Positions 34,822 through 43,018 of a stretch of DNA of 64,000 nucleotides are shown here, piece by piece. The first letter of the stretch is position 1. Every line of letters begins with the position of its first letter. Location of the stretch: the NCBI RefSeq assembly GCF_020166105.1, contig NZ_JAIUJY010000007.1, positions 168,714 to 232,713 of the forward strand. Direction: 5' to 3'. The position numbers and the translations under genes are program-made. This stretch comes from Blastococcus sp. LR1 (lineage in GTDB: Bacteria; Actinomycetota; Actinomycetes; Mycobacteriales; Geodermatophilaceae). The notes under the pieces are model-generated. The model saw only the letters and a list, made by a program, of their open reading frames with translations, ran no database searches and had not been told where the DNA came from.

Positions 34822-35760
34822 ATGTTCGAGTTCGACCTGGTGCTGCCCGCCACGGTCGACGTCCGCGAGGTCGGCATGCGCGACGGGCTGCAGCTGGAGG
34901 CCCCGGTCCCGCTGGCCGGGAAGCTGGCGATGCTCGAGGCGCTCGTCGCCACCGGCGTCCGCCGCATCGAGGCGACGTCGTTCGTCTCGCCGAAGGCCGT
35001 TCCCGCGCTCGCCGACGCCGACCAGGTGGCCGCCGAGCTCGCCCGCTGGCCGGAGGTGCACTGGTCGGCCCTCGTGGCCAACGCCCGGGGCGCCGTCCGC
35101 GCCGTGGACGCCGGGGTCGCCGACCTGGAGTACGTCGTCTCCGCCTCCGACAGCCACAGCCGGGCCAACGCCGGGCGGGGCACCGCGGAGGCGGTCGCCG
35201 CCGTCTCCGAGGTGGCCGCCCTCGCGCACGGCGCCGGCGGCTCGCTCGAGGTCATCATCGCCACCGCCTGGGACTGCCCCTTCGACGGCCGCACGGCGGT
35301 GGCCCGCACCGTCGACGTCGCCCGCGCCGCGGTCACCGCCGGAGCCGACCAGCTCTGCCTCGGCGACACGATCGGGACGACGACGCCGCTGCGGGTGGTC
35401 ACCCTGCTCGGCGCCGTCCGCCGCGCCTGCCCGGGCGTGCCGGTGGGCGTGCACTTCCACGACACCCGCGGCACCGGCCAGGCCAACGCGCTCGCCGCCG
35501 TCCAGGCGGGGGTCACCCAGCTCGACGCCTCCGTCGGTGGCCTCGGCGGCTGCCCCTTCGCGCCCGGCGCGAGCGGCAACATCGCCACCGAGGAGCTGGT
35601 CTACCTGCTCGAGGAGTCCGGCGTCCGCACCGGCATCGACCTGGACGCCGTGCTCGCCGCGGCCCGGGTGACCGAGCAGCAGGTGGGCCGCGAGCTGCCC
35701 AGCTCGCTGTACCGCGCCGGAGGCCGCTCGGTCCCGCGCGGCGCCGAGGCGCAGGCGTGA
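34822..35760 (+). CDS. Hydroxymethylglutaryl-CoA lyase
   Basis: A 312-residue HMGL-like TIM-barrel lyase, which cleaves HMG-CoA to acetoacetate and acetyl-CoA in leucine breakdown. Motifs: VDVREVGMRDGLQLE at the N-terminus (DGLQ), RRIEATSFVSPKAVPALADA, LGDTIGTTTP, the HFHDTRGTG metal site and the GGLGGCPFAPGASGNIATEELVY signature with its catalytic cysteine. The ATG at 34822 has GAGGAG eight bases upstream. The stop overlaps the flavin reductase start by four bases (GTGA), so both are one unit. It is divergent from the GGDEF gene with a 149-base gap that shows no clear operator. Confidence 0.92.
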   Translation: MFEFDLVLPATVDVREVGMRDGLQLEAPVPLAGKLAMLEALVATGVRRIEATSFVSPKAVPALADADQVAAELARWPEVHWSALVANARGAVRAVDAGVADLEYVVSASDSHSRANAGRGTAEAVAAVSEVAALAHGAGGSLEVIIATAWDCPFDGRTAVARTVDVARAAVTAGADQLCLGDTIGTTTPLRVVTLLGAVRRACPGVPVGVHFHDTRGTGQANALAAVQAGVTQLDASVGGLGGCPFAPGASGNIATEELVYLLEESGVRTGIDLDAVLAAARVTEQQVGRELPSSLYRAGGRSVPRGAEAQA

Positions 35761-36263
35761 CCGCCGAGGAGACGCCGCGGATCGTGGACCCGCGGCTCAT
35801 GCGGGACGTGCTCGGTCACTTCGCCTCCGGCGTCACCGTCCTGACCGCCCAGACCCCCGACGGGCCGATCGGCTTCACCTGCCAGTCGTTCAGCTCCCTC
35901 TCGCTGGACCCGCCGCTGGTCGCGTTCGCCCCGTCGCGCACGTCCCGGACCTGGCCGCGGCTGCGCGAGATCGGCCGGTTCTGCGTCAACGTCCTCGCCG
36001 AGGGCCAGGACGACGTCTCGCAGAACTTCGCCCGCTCCGGCGTGGACAAGTTCGCCGGGGTGCCGTGGACGCCCAGCCCGCACGGCTCCCCCGTGCTCGA
36101 CGGCGTCATCGCCTGGATCGACGGCGAGCTGTACGCCGAGCACGACGGCGGTGACCACACGATCGTCGTCGCCCGGGTCCTCGACCTCGGCGCCTCCGCC
36201 GAGCGGCGTCCGCTGCTCTTCCACCGCGGCGCGTACGGGCTGCTGCACACCCGCGAGGGCTGA
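35757..36263 (+). CDS. Flavin reductase family protein
   Basis: A 168-residue FMN-binding split-barrel protein: LRHVLGHFASGVTVLTA-like opening (here LMRDVLGHFASGVTVLTA), GFTCQSFSSLSLDPPLVAFAPSRTSRTW and GRFCVNVLAEGQ, all typical of short-chain NAD(P)H:flavin reductases that serve two-component monooxygenases. The GTG start overlaps the HMG-CoA lyase stop by four bases. No partner monooxygenase is nearby. A GC-rich inverted repeat (36278-36285 with 36305-36312) lies just past the stop. Confidence 0.88.
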   Translation: MTAEETPRIVDPRLMRDVLGHFASGVTVLTAQTPDGPIGFTCQSFSSLSLDPPLVAFAPSRTSRTWPRLREIGRFCVNVLAEGQDDVSQNFARSGVDKFAGVPWTPSPHGSPVLDGVIAWIDGELYAEHDGGDHTIVVARVLDLGASAERRPLLFHRGAYGLLHTREG

Positions 36264-36344
36264 GGACGCACGATTCCGCGCCCGCCTTCCGGGGCACCGG
36301 GGGTGCGGGCGCGTCCGTCGCGCCCGCATGCGAGGAGGTGCGCG

Positions 36345-37094
36345 ATGGGACTGCTCGACCTGATCTTCGGCCGCCGGCGGCGCAAGGACCGCTACGCGGA
36401 CCCGGGCTACGACGACGGCTACGCCCCGGCCTACGGCCAGGGGTACGGCTCCTCCGCGCCCCGGCAGCCGCGCTCCGCCGACGAGCAGGCGCTCGAGCGC
36501 TACCGCTACCTGCTGCGGACGGCGCCGCCGGACCAGATCGAGGAGGCGCACGCCGAGGCCTTCGCCCAGCTCACCTCCGAGCAGCGGCGGCAGGTGCTGT
36601 CCCAGCTGGGGGAGGCAGGCGAGCACGCGCAGGGCGACGACCCCCGCTCGCTGGCCCGGGCGGCGACCCGGGCGGAGATGCGCCGCCCCGGGTTCATGGA
36701 GCAGGCCTTCGGGCCGGGCCCCGGCCGCTACGGCCCCGGCTACGGCGGCGGCTACGGCCCGAACTACGGATCCGGCTACGGCCCCGGGTACGGCGGCGGC
36801 TTCGGCGGCGGCATGGGCATGGGCGGGATGATCGGCGGCAGCATGCTCGGCACGATCGGCGGCCTGGTGGTGGGCACCGCGGTCGCCGATGCGCTCTTCG
36901 ACACCGGCCTGGGCGACGGCGGCCTGTTCGGCGGCGGCGACGAGGAGGCGTACGCGGCCGGCTACGAGGACGGCGCCGGGGCCGACGGGGACTACGGCGG
37001 CGATCCCGGTGGCGACTTCGCGGGCGGCGCCGACGGCGGCTGGGACGGCGGTGGCGACTTCGGGGGTGGCGACTTCGGGGGTGGCGACTTCTGA
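36345..37094 (+). CDS. Gly/Tyr-rich hypothetical protein
   Basis: A 249-residue protein of unknown function. It starts MGLLDLIFGRRRRKDRYADPGY, has a soluble helical block (about residues 45-115: EQALERYRYLLRTAPPDQIEEAHAEAFAQL), then a GYGGGYGP-type region, a Gly-rich hydrophobic helix (MGGMIGGSMLGTIGGLVVGTAVADALF) and an acidic Gly-rich tail ending GGGDFGGGDF. The ATG has a GAGGAGGT ribosome binding site. The helical block resembles those of bacterial cationic/aggregation-prone proteins, but I do not recognise the family. The Gly zipper helix suggests membrane or self-association. Confidence 0.75.
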   Translation: MGLLDLIFGRRRRKDRYADPGYDDGYAPAYGQGYGSSAPRQPRSADEQALERYRYLLRTAPPDQIEEAHAEAFAQLTSEQRRQVLSQLGEAGEHAQGDDPRSLARAATRAEMRRPGFMEQAFGPGPGRYGPGYGGGYGPNYGSGYGPGYGGGFGGGMGMGGMIGGSMLGTIGGLVVGTAVADALFDTGLGDGGLFGGGDEEAYAAGYEDGAGADGDYGGDPGGDFAGGADGGWDGGGDFGGGDFGGGDF

Positions 37095-37107
37095 CCCGGC
37101 GGGCCGG

Positions 37108-37548
37108 TCACCCCTCCCGGTCGCCGGCCCGCCGGCGCAGCAGCACCAGGAGCCCGAGCACCGGCAGCACCAGCGGCACGTACACGTAGCCCCGCCCGTA
37201 GCCCGACCACACGGTCTCGTCCGGGAAGGCGGCCGGATCGACGAGCGACAGCGTGCCCACCACCAGGACGCCGACCAACTCCACGGTGATGGCGACCAGC
37301 GCCGTGCGCCGTCCGGCGCGGCCACCCCGGACCAGCCCGATCGTCGCGACCAGGTACACGACCGCGGCCAGCGCCGAGAGCAGGTACGCCACGGGCGCGT
37401 CGGCGAACCGGGTGCTCAGCTGCACCGTCGCCCGGGCGCCGGCGGCCAGCGTGAAGATCGCGTAGAGCACGACCAGCACGCGGGCCGGGCCGCCCGAGGC
37501 GCCGTCCGAGCTCTCCGCGGCCGGGCCCAGGGCCGAGCGGTCACGCAC
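37108..37548 (-). CDS. Small four-helix membrane protein
   Basis: A 146-residue protein with four predicted membrane helices (around residues 22-40, 52-73, 80-103 and 120-138: VLVVLYAIFTLAAGARATVQL, AYLLSALAAVVYLVATIGLV, VAITVELVGVLVVGTLSLV, VPLVLPVLGLLVLL). It resembles actinobacterial DUF-type integral membrane proteins of unknown role. The GTG start at 37548 overlaps the stop of the upstream gene by eight bases. It converges with the Gly-rich gene. Confidence 0.7.
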   Translation of the reverse strand: MRDRSALGPAAESSDGASGGPARVLVVLYAIFTLAAGARATVQLSTRFADAPVAYLLSALAAVVYLVATIGLVRGGRAGRRTALVAITVELVGVLVVGTLSLVDPAAFPDETVWSGYGRGYVYVPLVLPVLGLLVLLRRRAGDREG

Positions 37549-37906
37549 CGGTGGCCTCCCAAAGCTGCAGCAGCCGCCAGACCATGACCCCGACCGCCGC
37601 GGCCGCGACGGCCAGCACGGTCCCCGCCCAGCGGGTGGGCTCGGTCCGGGACCAGAGCACCCCCGCCACGGGGATCAGCAGCGCGCCGACCAGGTAGCCG
37701 AGGAACGTCGGGGTGTCCGCGGGGGTGTCCCCGCCGGCCATCGCCACCGCGGCGACGACGGCCTGCACCACGAGCAGCGCCTCGAGCACTCCGGCACCGG
37801 CCAGGTGCGCCAGACCGATCTGCCGGCGGGCGAGCGTCGAGGCGATCCCCAGCAGGGTGACCACCCCGGCGACGACCGTCAGGGCGACGACGAGCGAGGT
37901 CTGCAC
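37541..37906 (-). CDS. Small membrane protein
   Basis: A 121-residue protein with four hydrophobic helices (LVVALTVVAGVVTLLGIA, VLEALLVVQAVVAAVAMAG, FLGYLVGALLIPVAGVLW, AGTVLAVAAAAVGVMVWRLL). The GTG start at 37906 has GGAGAAG upstream. It overlaps the following membrane-protein gene by eight bases; the two together are a typical actinobacterial pair of unknown function. Upstream, 43 bases separate it from the aldo/keto reductase stop on the same strand. Confidence 0.7.
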   Translation of the reverse strand: MQTSLVVALTVVAGVVTLLGIASTLARRQIGLAHLAGAGVLEALLVVQAVVAAVAMAGGDTPADTPTFLGYLVGALLIPVAGVLWSRTEPTRWAGTVLAVAAAAVGVMVWRLLQLWEATGA

Positions 37907-37949
37907 CCGCCCATCTTCTCCCGCCGCCGCAGCGGCCCCGTCCGGAGGC

Positions 37950-38942
37950 TCAGCGGTGGACGCTGGACATGTCCGCGTACCGGTCGCCCACGGCCGCTCC
38001 GGCGGGCGCCGCCTCGTCCATGCGGCGCAGGTCGTCGTCGGTCAGCGCCAGGTCCGCGGCCGCGGCGTTCTCCTCCAGGTAGCTCACCCGCTTCGTGCCC
38101 GGGATCGGCACGAGCTCGGGGTTCCCGTCCCGCCCGCTCTGCGCCATCACCCAGGCCAGCGCCAGCTGCCCCGCGGTCGCGCCCTTCTCCTCGGCGATCT
38201 CCCGCACCCGCTCGACGAGCCCCAGGTTGCGCTCGAACGCCTCCCCCTGGAACCGGGGGTCGGAGCGGCGGTAGTCGCCGACCGGGATGTCCTCGGGGGT
38301 CCGGATCTGCCCGGACAGGAACCCGCGCCCCAGGGGCGAGTAGGCGACGAAGCCGATGCCGAGCTCGGCGCAGGTGGCGAGCACGCCGTCGTCCTCCGGG
38401 TCGCGGGCCCACAGCGAGTACTCGGTCTGCACGGCGGAGAGCGGAGTGACCGCGTGCGCGCGGCGGATCGTCTCCGGGGCGGCCTCGGAGATGCCGGTGT
38501 GCCGGACCTTGCCCGCCTGCACCAGCTCCGCCATGGCTCCCCAGGTGTCCTCGATCGGGACCGTGGTGTCCACGCGGTGCTGGTAGTAGAGGTCGATGAC
38601 GTCGACGCCGAGGCGCTGGAGCGAGGCGTCGCACGCGCTGTGCACGTACTCGGGGCGGCCGTTGATGCCGACGAAGGAGCCGTCCTCGCGCCGCTCGTTG
38701 CCGAACTTCGTCGCGACGACGACGTCGTCGCGACGGCCCGCGATCGCCCGGCCCACCAGCCGCCCGAAGGTGTTCGGGCCGTACATGTCCGCGGTGTCCA
38801 GGAAGGTGACCCCGAGCTCGAGGGCCCGGTGGATCGTGCGGAGGGCCTCGTCCTCGTCGCGGGAGCCGTAGAAGTCGCTCATCCCCATGCAGCCCAGGCC
38901 CTGGGCGGAGACGGTCAGGTCGCGGAGCGTGCGGGTGCGCAT
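37950..38942 (-). CDS. Aldo/keto reductase
   Basis: A 330-residue NADPH-dependent oxidoreductase of the AKR13/IolS-like branch. It has [11 protein letters not shown] near the N-terminus, FLDTADMYG (catalytic Asp-Tyr), [11 protein letters not shown] (catalytic Lys), [21 protein letters not shown] (catalytic His) and the cofactor-binding [16 protein letters not shown]. The ATG at 38942 is chosen; the open frame runs to 39026 but that part would cover the iron box and promoter of the divergent gene. Substrate unknown. Confidence 0.9.
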   Translation of the reverse strand: MRTRTLRDLTVSAQGLGCMGMSDFYGSRDEDEALRTIHRALELGVTFLDTADMYGPNTFGRLVGRAIAGRRDDVVVATKFGNERREDGSFVGINGRPEYVHSACDASLQRLGVDVIDLYYQHRVDTTVPIEDTWGAMAELVQAGKVRHTGISEAAPETIRRAHAVTPLSAVQTEYSLWARDPEDDGVLATCAELGIGFVAYSPLGRGFLSGQIRTPEDIPVGDYRRSDPRFQGEAFERNLGLVERVREIAEEKGATAGQLALAWVMAQSGRDGNPELVPIPGTKRVSYLEENAAAADLALTDDDLRRMDEAAPAGAAVGDRYADMSSVHR

Positions 38943-39027
38943 GGACCGTCCCTGCCCCGGGCGGGATCGTTCCACGCGCTGGGACGGCCGAGACCCGGTG
39001 TTCCCCTTCCGCGGGCGGTGTGGCACC

Positions 39028-39046
39028 TTAGGCAGGCCTTACTAAG
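39028..39046. promoter_or_regulatory. IdeR/DtxR-like iron box
   Basis: The 19-base stretch starting TTAGG and ending CTAAG, 31 bases before the siderophore-binding-protein gene, matches the DtxR/IdeR consensus TTAGGTTAGGCTAACCTAA at about 11 of 19 positions, including the outer TTAGG. An overlapping imperfect copy follows (39039-39057). Given the iron-transport operon downstream, iron-dependent repression is likely. Confidence 0.6.
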
Positions 39047-39076
39047 GGCTGCCTACCTTCACTCCCCAGGAGCACC

Positions 39077-40096
39077 ATGCGCACCGCGTCCCGGCCGATG
39101 GCCGCCTTCTCCCTCACCGTGGCCGCCGCCCTGGCGCTCTCCGCCTGCGGCGGTGACGCCGACGCCGACGCCGAGGGCGGGGACGCCGCGGCCGAGACCG
39201 TCAGCTTCAGCTGGGACCGGAACCTCAACGCCGGCGACCAGGAGGCCGAGCCCGAGCTCGAGGAGACCTCGGTCGACGTCCCGAAGAACCCCGAGAACAT
39301 CGTCGTCTTCGACATGGCCAGCCTCGACACGATCGGTGCGCTGGGTGGCGAGGTGTCCGGTGCTCCGCTGGAGTCCGTGCCGGACTACCTGGAGAAGTAC
39401 CTGGCCGACGACGCCTACAACGTGGGCACGCTCTTCGAGGCCGACCTCATCGAGGTCGAGTCCCAGCAGCCCGACCTGATCATCATCGGTGGCCGCTCCG
39501 CCGCGCTGTACGAGGACCTCAGCGAGATCGCGCCGACCGTCGACCTCGGCCTGCGCGGCACCTACACCGAGACCCTCGAGCGGAACGCCACCTTCCTGGG
39601 CGAGGTCCTGGGGGCCGAGGACGAGGCCGCCGCCGCGATCGCCGAGGTCGGAAAGGGCATCGAGGAGGCGAAGGCCGCCACGGCCGACGCCGGCACCGGC
39701 CTGGGTCTGATGGTCGCCGGCGGCGAGCTCAGCGCGATGGCGCCGGCCGGCAAGGGCTCCGACGCCCGCGCCGCCCGCGGTGGCCTCATCTACGACGCGT
39801 TCGGCGTCGAGCCCGCCGTCGAGGACATCAAGGCCGCCACGCACGGCGAGCCGGTCTCCTTCGAGTTCCTGCTCGAGACCAACCCCGACTACCTCTGGGT
39901 CGTCGACCGCGACGCCGCGACCGGCGAGGGCACCCAGTCGGCCGAGGCCGTGCTGGACAACGAGATCGTCAAGAAGACGAAGGCCGCCCAGGAGGACCAG
40001 ATCGTCTACCTCGACCCGGTCGCCTGGTACGTGGTCTTCGGTGGCATCGACACCACCAAGATCATGATCGACGACGTCAAGCAGATCGCCGGCTGA
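39077..40096 (+). CDS. Iron-siderophore ABC transporter substrate-binding lipoprotein
   Basis: A 339-residue class III binding protein of the FatB/CeuE type. The N-terminus is a lipoprotein signal with lipobox LSAC and the modified Cys at residue 24. Domain features: PENIVVFDMASLDTIGALG, QPDLIIIGGRSA, a linking long helix and the C-terminal VYLDPVAWYVVFGGIDTTKIMI. AGGAG lies upstream of the ATG. First gene of a four-gene operon with two permeases and an ATPase, preceded by an iron box. The ligand is likely a catecholate or petrobactin-like ferric siderophore, by family resemblance. Confidence 0.92.
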   Translation: MRTASRPMAAFSLTVAAALALSACGGDADADAEGGDAAAETVSFSWDRNLNAGDQEAEPELEETSVDVPKNPENIVVFDMASLDTIGALGGEVSGAPLESVPDYLEKYLADDAYNVGTLFEADLIEVESQQPDLIIIGGRSAALYEDLSEIAPTVDLGLRGTYTETLERNATFLGEVLGAEDEAAAAIAEVGKGIEEAKAATADAGTGLGLMVAGGELSAMAPAGKGSDARAARGGLIYDAFGVEPAVEDIKAATHGEPVSFEFLLETNPDYLWVVDRDAATGEGTQSAEAVLDNEIVKKTKAAQEDQIVYLDPVAWYVVFGGIDTTKIMIDDVKQIAG

Positions 40097-40134
40097 CCAT
40101 GGCACCTCTCGCCGAGCGCACCGCCTGACACCTG

Positions 40135-41157
40135 GTGACAGCGCTCGACCGACCCCTGACGAGCACCCCCTCCCTCGCGCGGCCTTCCCGCCGCACCTGG
40201 GTGGGGGTGCTCGTCGGCGTGCTGCTGGCGGTCCTGGGCCTCACGAGCCTGTTCGTCGGCGTCTCCGACGTCTCCCCCGTGTCGGTCCTGACCGGCGGGG
40301 CGGACAGCGACGCCGCGTTCCTGCTCGTGACCAGCCGGATCCCGCGGACGGTCGCGATCGTCCTGGTCGGCGCCTCGCTCGGCATCGCCGGGCTGATCAT
40401 GCAGATGCTGGTCCGCAACAAGTTCGTGGAGCCGGGAACCACCGGCGTCAGCGAGTTCGCGACGCTCGGCATGCTCGTCACGATGGTCTTCCTGCCCGGG
40501 CTGGCCGTCGTCGGCAAGATGGGTGTCGCCGCGGCCTTCGGGCTGTTCGGCACCTGGGTGTTCCTGCGGGTGGTGCGCGTCGTCCCGGTCCGCCAGCTGG
40601 TGCTGGTCCCGCTGGTCGGCATCATGCTCGGCGGCGTCGTCGGCGCGGTCACGACGTTCTTCGCCTACCGCCTGGACCTCCTGCAGTCCCTCGGGCAGTG
40701 GTCCCAGGGCAGCTTCGCCACGATCATGGCGGGCCGGTACGAGTTCCTCTGGATCGCCGGGCTCATGGTCGTCGTCGCGTGGATCGCCGCCGACCGGTTC
40801 AGCGTGATCGGCCTCGGCGAGGAGTTCGCCACCAACCTGGGCCTGAACTACCAGCGGGTGGTCGCCGTCGGCATGGTGATCATCGCGGTGATCACCGCCG
40901 CCGTCCTCGTCACCGCCGGCATGATCCCGTTCCTCGGGCTGGTCGTCCCCAACGTCGTCAGCCTGATCATCGGGGACAACGTGCGCCGCGCGATCCCCTG
41001 GGTCGCCGGCATCGGCGCCGTCTTCGTGCTCGCCTGCGACCTGCTCGCCCGCACCGTGCGCATGCCCTACGAGATCCCGCTGTCGGTCATCGTGGGCGTC
41101 GTCGGCGCCGCGCTGTTCCTCTGGCTGCTGCTCCGGGGGAGGAGCCGTGCTCACTGA
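40135..41157 (+). CDS. Iron-siderophore ABC transporter permease 1 (FecCD)
   Basis: A 340-residue FecCD-family permease with ~9-10 membrane helices. RIPRTVAIVLVGASLGIAGLIMQ is the conserved entry, followed by NKFVEPGTTGVSEFA, LGLNYQRVV (coupling region) and the late GMIPFLGLVVPNVVSLIIGDNVRR. The GTG start has no strong ribosome binding site and sits 38 bases after the binding-protein stop. It overlaps the second permease by 11 bases. It forms the import channel with the next gene. Confidence 0.92.
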   Translation: MTALDRPLTSTPSLARPSRRTWVGVLVGVLLAVLGLTSLFVGVSDVSPVSVLTGGADSDAAFLLVTSRIPRTVAIVLVGASLGIAGLIMQMLVRNKFVEPGTTGVSEFATLGMLVTMVFLPGLAVVGKMGVAAAFGLFGTWVFLRVVRVVPVRQLVLVPLVGIMLGGVVGAVTTFFAYRLDLLQSLGQWSQGSFATIMAGRYEFLWIAGLMVVVAWIAADRFSVIGLGEEFATNLGLNYQRVVAVGMVIIAVITAAVLVTAGMIPFLGLVVPNVVSLIIGDNVRRAIPWVAGIGAVFVLACDLLARTVRMPYEIPLSVIVGVVGAALFLWLLLRGRSRAH

Positions 41158-42169
41158 CATCCCTCCGACGACGACGCCGTCCGCGCCCGCTGCGGCCCGT
41201 TCCCGGCTCGTCGCCGCCTGGGCGCGCCCCGGGTTCCGGATCGGCCTGCTCGGCGCCGTCGTCCTCGGCCTGGTCGTCGTCTACCTGTTCTCCGACGTCC
41301 CCGGCTCGCTGGCCTTCGCGCTGGAGAAGCGCAGCCTCACGGTCGCCGCGATGCTCGTCGTCTCGACGGCGGTCGGCGTCTCCACGGTCGTCTTCCACAC
41401 CATCACGCAGAACCGGATCCTGACACCGGCGATCATGGGGTTCGACGCCTTCTACGTGCTGATCTCCACGGTCATCGTGTTCGTGTCGGGGTCCGCGGCG
41501 TTCCTGGCGGTCGACGAGGTCACGCTGTGGCTGGTCCAGGTCGTGGTGATGGTCGCCTTCAGCGTCCTGCTCTTCACCTGGCTGTTCGGCGGCAAGCGCC
41601 GTTCGATCCACCTGATGCTGCTGGTCGGCATCGTGCTCGGCACGTTCTTCCGCAGCTTCACCGAGTGGATGCAGCGGATGCTCGACCCGCTGGACTTCCA
41701 GGTGCTCTCCGACGCGATGTTCGCCTCGCTGACCCGGCCGGACGAGCTGCTGCTGGGCCTCAGCGCCGTCCTCGTCGCCCTCGGCTGCGCCGTGATCGTG
41801 CCGCTGCGGCGGACCCTCGACGTGCTCACCCTCGGCGAGCCGACCGCCGTCGGCCTGGGGATCGACCACCGCCGCGTCGTGATGGTGCTGTTCCTCGGCG
41901 TCTCGGTCATGATCGCCGCCTCGACGGCGCTGGTCGGGCCGATCCTGTTCTTCGGCCTCATCGTCGCCAACCTCGCCTACTCCTACGCCGGCTCCTTCCG
42001 CCACGTGTGGACGCTGCCCACCGCCGTCCTGCTCGGAATGGTCTGCCTGCTCGGCGGCCAGTTGATCCTCGAGCGGATCTTCGGCCTCGGCGGCACGCTG
42101 TCGACGGTCATCGACTTCGCCGGCGGGCTCTTCTTCCTGTACCTCGTGCTCCGGAGGGGGGCGCGATGA
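41147..42169 (+). CDS. Iron-siderophore ABC transporter permease 2 (FecCD)
   Basis: A 340-residue partner permease. It starts after a GGGAGGA ribosome binding site that lies inside the end of the preceding gene. Features: VVSTAVGVSTVVFHTITQNRILTPAIMGFDAFYV, SIHLMLLVGIVLGTFF, LGEPTAVGLGIDHRRVV and ALVGPILFFGLIVANLAYSYAG. Nine or so helices are predicted. The stop overlaps the ATPase ATG by four bases. Together with the preceding gene it makes a heterodimeric channel as in the CeuBC/FatCD systems. Confidence 0.92.
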   Translation: MLTDIPPTTTPSAPAAARSRLVAAWARPGFRIGLLGAVVLGLVVVYLFSDVPGSLAFALEKRSLTVAAMLVVSTAVGVSTVVFHTITQNRILTPAIMGFDAFYVLISTVIVFVSGSAAFLAVDEVTLWLVQVVVMVAFSVLLFTWLFGGKRRSIHLMLLVGIVLGTFFRSFTEWMQRMLDPLDFQVLSDAMFASLTRPDELLLGLSAVLVALGCAVIVPLRRTLDVLTLGEPTAVGLGIDHRRVVMVLFLGVSVMIAASTALVGPILFFGLIVANLAYSYAGSFRHVWTLPTAVLLGMVCLLGGQLILERIFGLGGTLSTVIDFAGGLFFLYLVLRRGAR

Positions 42170-42924
42170 TCGCGCTCGAGAACGTCACCAAGCGCTACGA
42201 CGGCGTGACGGTGGTCGACAACGTCTCGCTCACGTTGGGCGGTGAGGGCGTGACGGCGCTCATCGGCCCCAACGGCGCCGGGAAGTCCACGCTGTTCGGC
42301 CTCGTCGGCCGCCTCCTCAAGCCCGACGCGGGCCGCGTCACCGTCGGCGGTCTGGACATCTCGACGACGCCGTCGGCCGACCTGGCCAAGACCCTCGCGG
42401 TGCTCCGCCAGGACAACCACCTCACCGCACGCCTGACCGTGCACGACCTCGTCGAGTTCGGCCGCTTCCCGCACTCCCGGGGCCGCCTGACCATGGAGGA
42501 CCGCGAGCACATCGAACGCGCCATCGACTACCTCGAGCTCGACGCCTACCGGAACCGGTTCCTCGACGAGCTCTCCGGCGGGCAGCGCCAGCGGGCGTTC
42601 ATCGCGATGGTGCTGGCGCAGGACACCAAGTACGTGCTGCTCGACGAGCCGCTGAACAACCTCGACCTGCGGCACATGACCGAGATCATGCGGCTGGTCC
42701 GCCGGATGGCCGACGAGCTCGGCAAGCGGGTGGTCACCGTCCTGCACGACATCAACTTCGCGGCGACCTGGTCGGACCGGATCGTCGCCATGCGGGACGG
42801 CGCCGTCGTGGCGGACGCCTCCTCGCGGGAGATCATGCGGCCCGAGGTGCTGAAGGCCGTCTACGACACCACCGTCGACGTCCGGGAGATCGACGGGAAG
42901 CCGATCGCGCTCTACTACGGCTGA
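42166..42924 (+). CDS. Iron-siderophore ABC transporter ATPase
   Basis: A 252-residue ABC ATPase of the FecE/FepC/FatE type. Walker A GPNGAGKST, Q-loop LRQDNHL, signature LSGGQRQR, Walker B YVLLDEPLNNLDL and H-loop HDINF are intact. The ATG overlaps the permease stop by four bases. Last gene of the siderophore import operon; 94 bases separate it from the protease gene, with a 12-bp palindrome (42946-42957) between. Confidence 0.95.
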   Translation: MIALENVTKRYDGVTVVDNVSLTLGGEGVTALIGPNGAGKSTLFGLVGRLLKPDAGRVTVGGLDISTTPSADLAKTLAVLRQDNHLTARLTVHDLVEFGRFPHSRGRLTMEDREHIERAIDYLELDAYRNRFLDELSGGQRQRAFIAMVLAQDTKYVLLDEPLNNLDLRHMTEIMRLVRRMADELGKRVVTVLHDINFAATWSDRIVAMRDGAVVADASSREIMRPEVLKAVYDTTVDVREIDGKPIALYYG

Positions 42925-43018
42925 GTCGGCCGGCCCGCTGATTCGTACCCGCGGGTAACCCGGCGGGAAGTCGCTCGTTGAGACACGGCACACATCGTCG
43001 TGCCCTTCGAGGAGAGCC

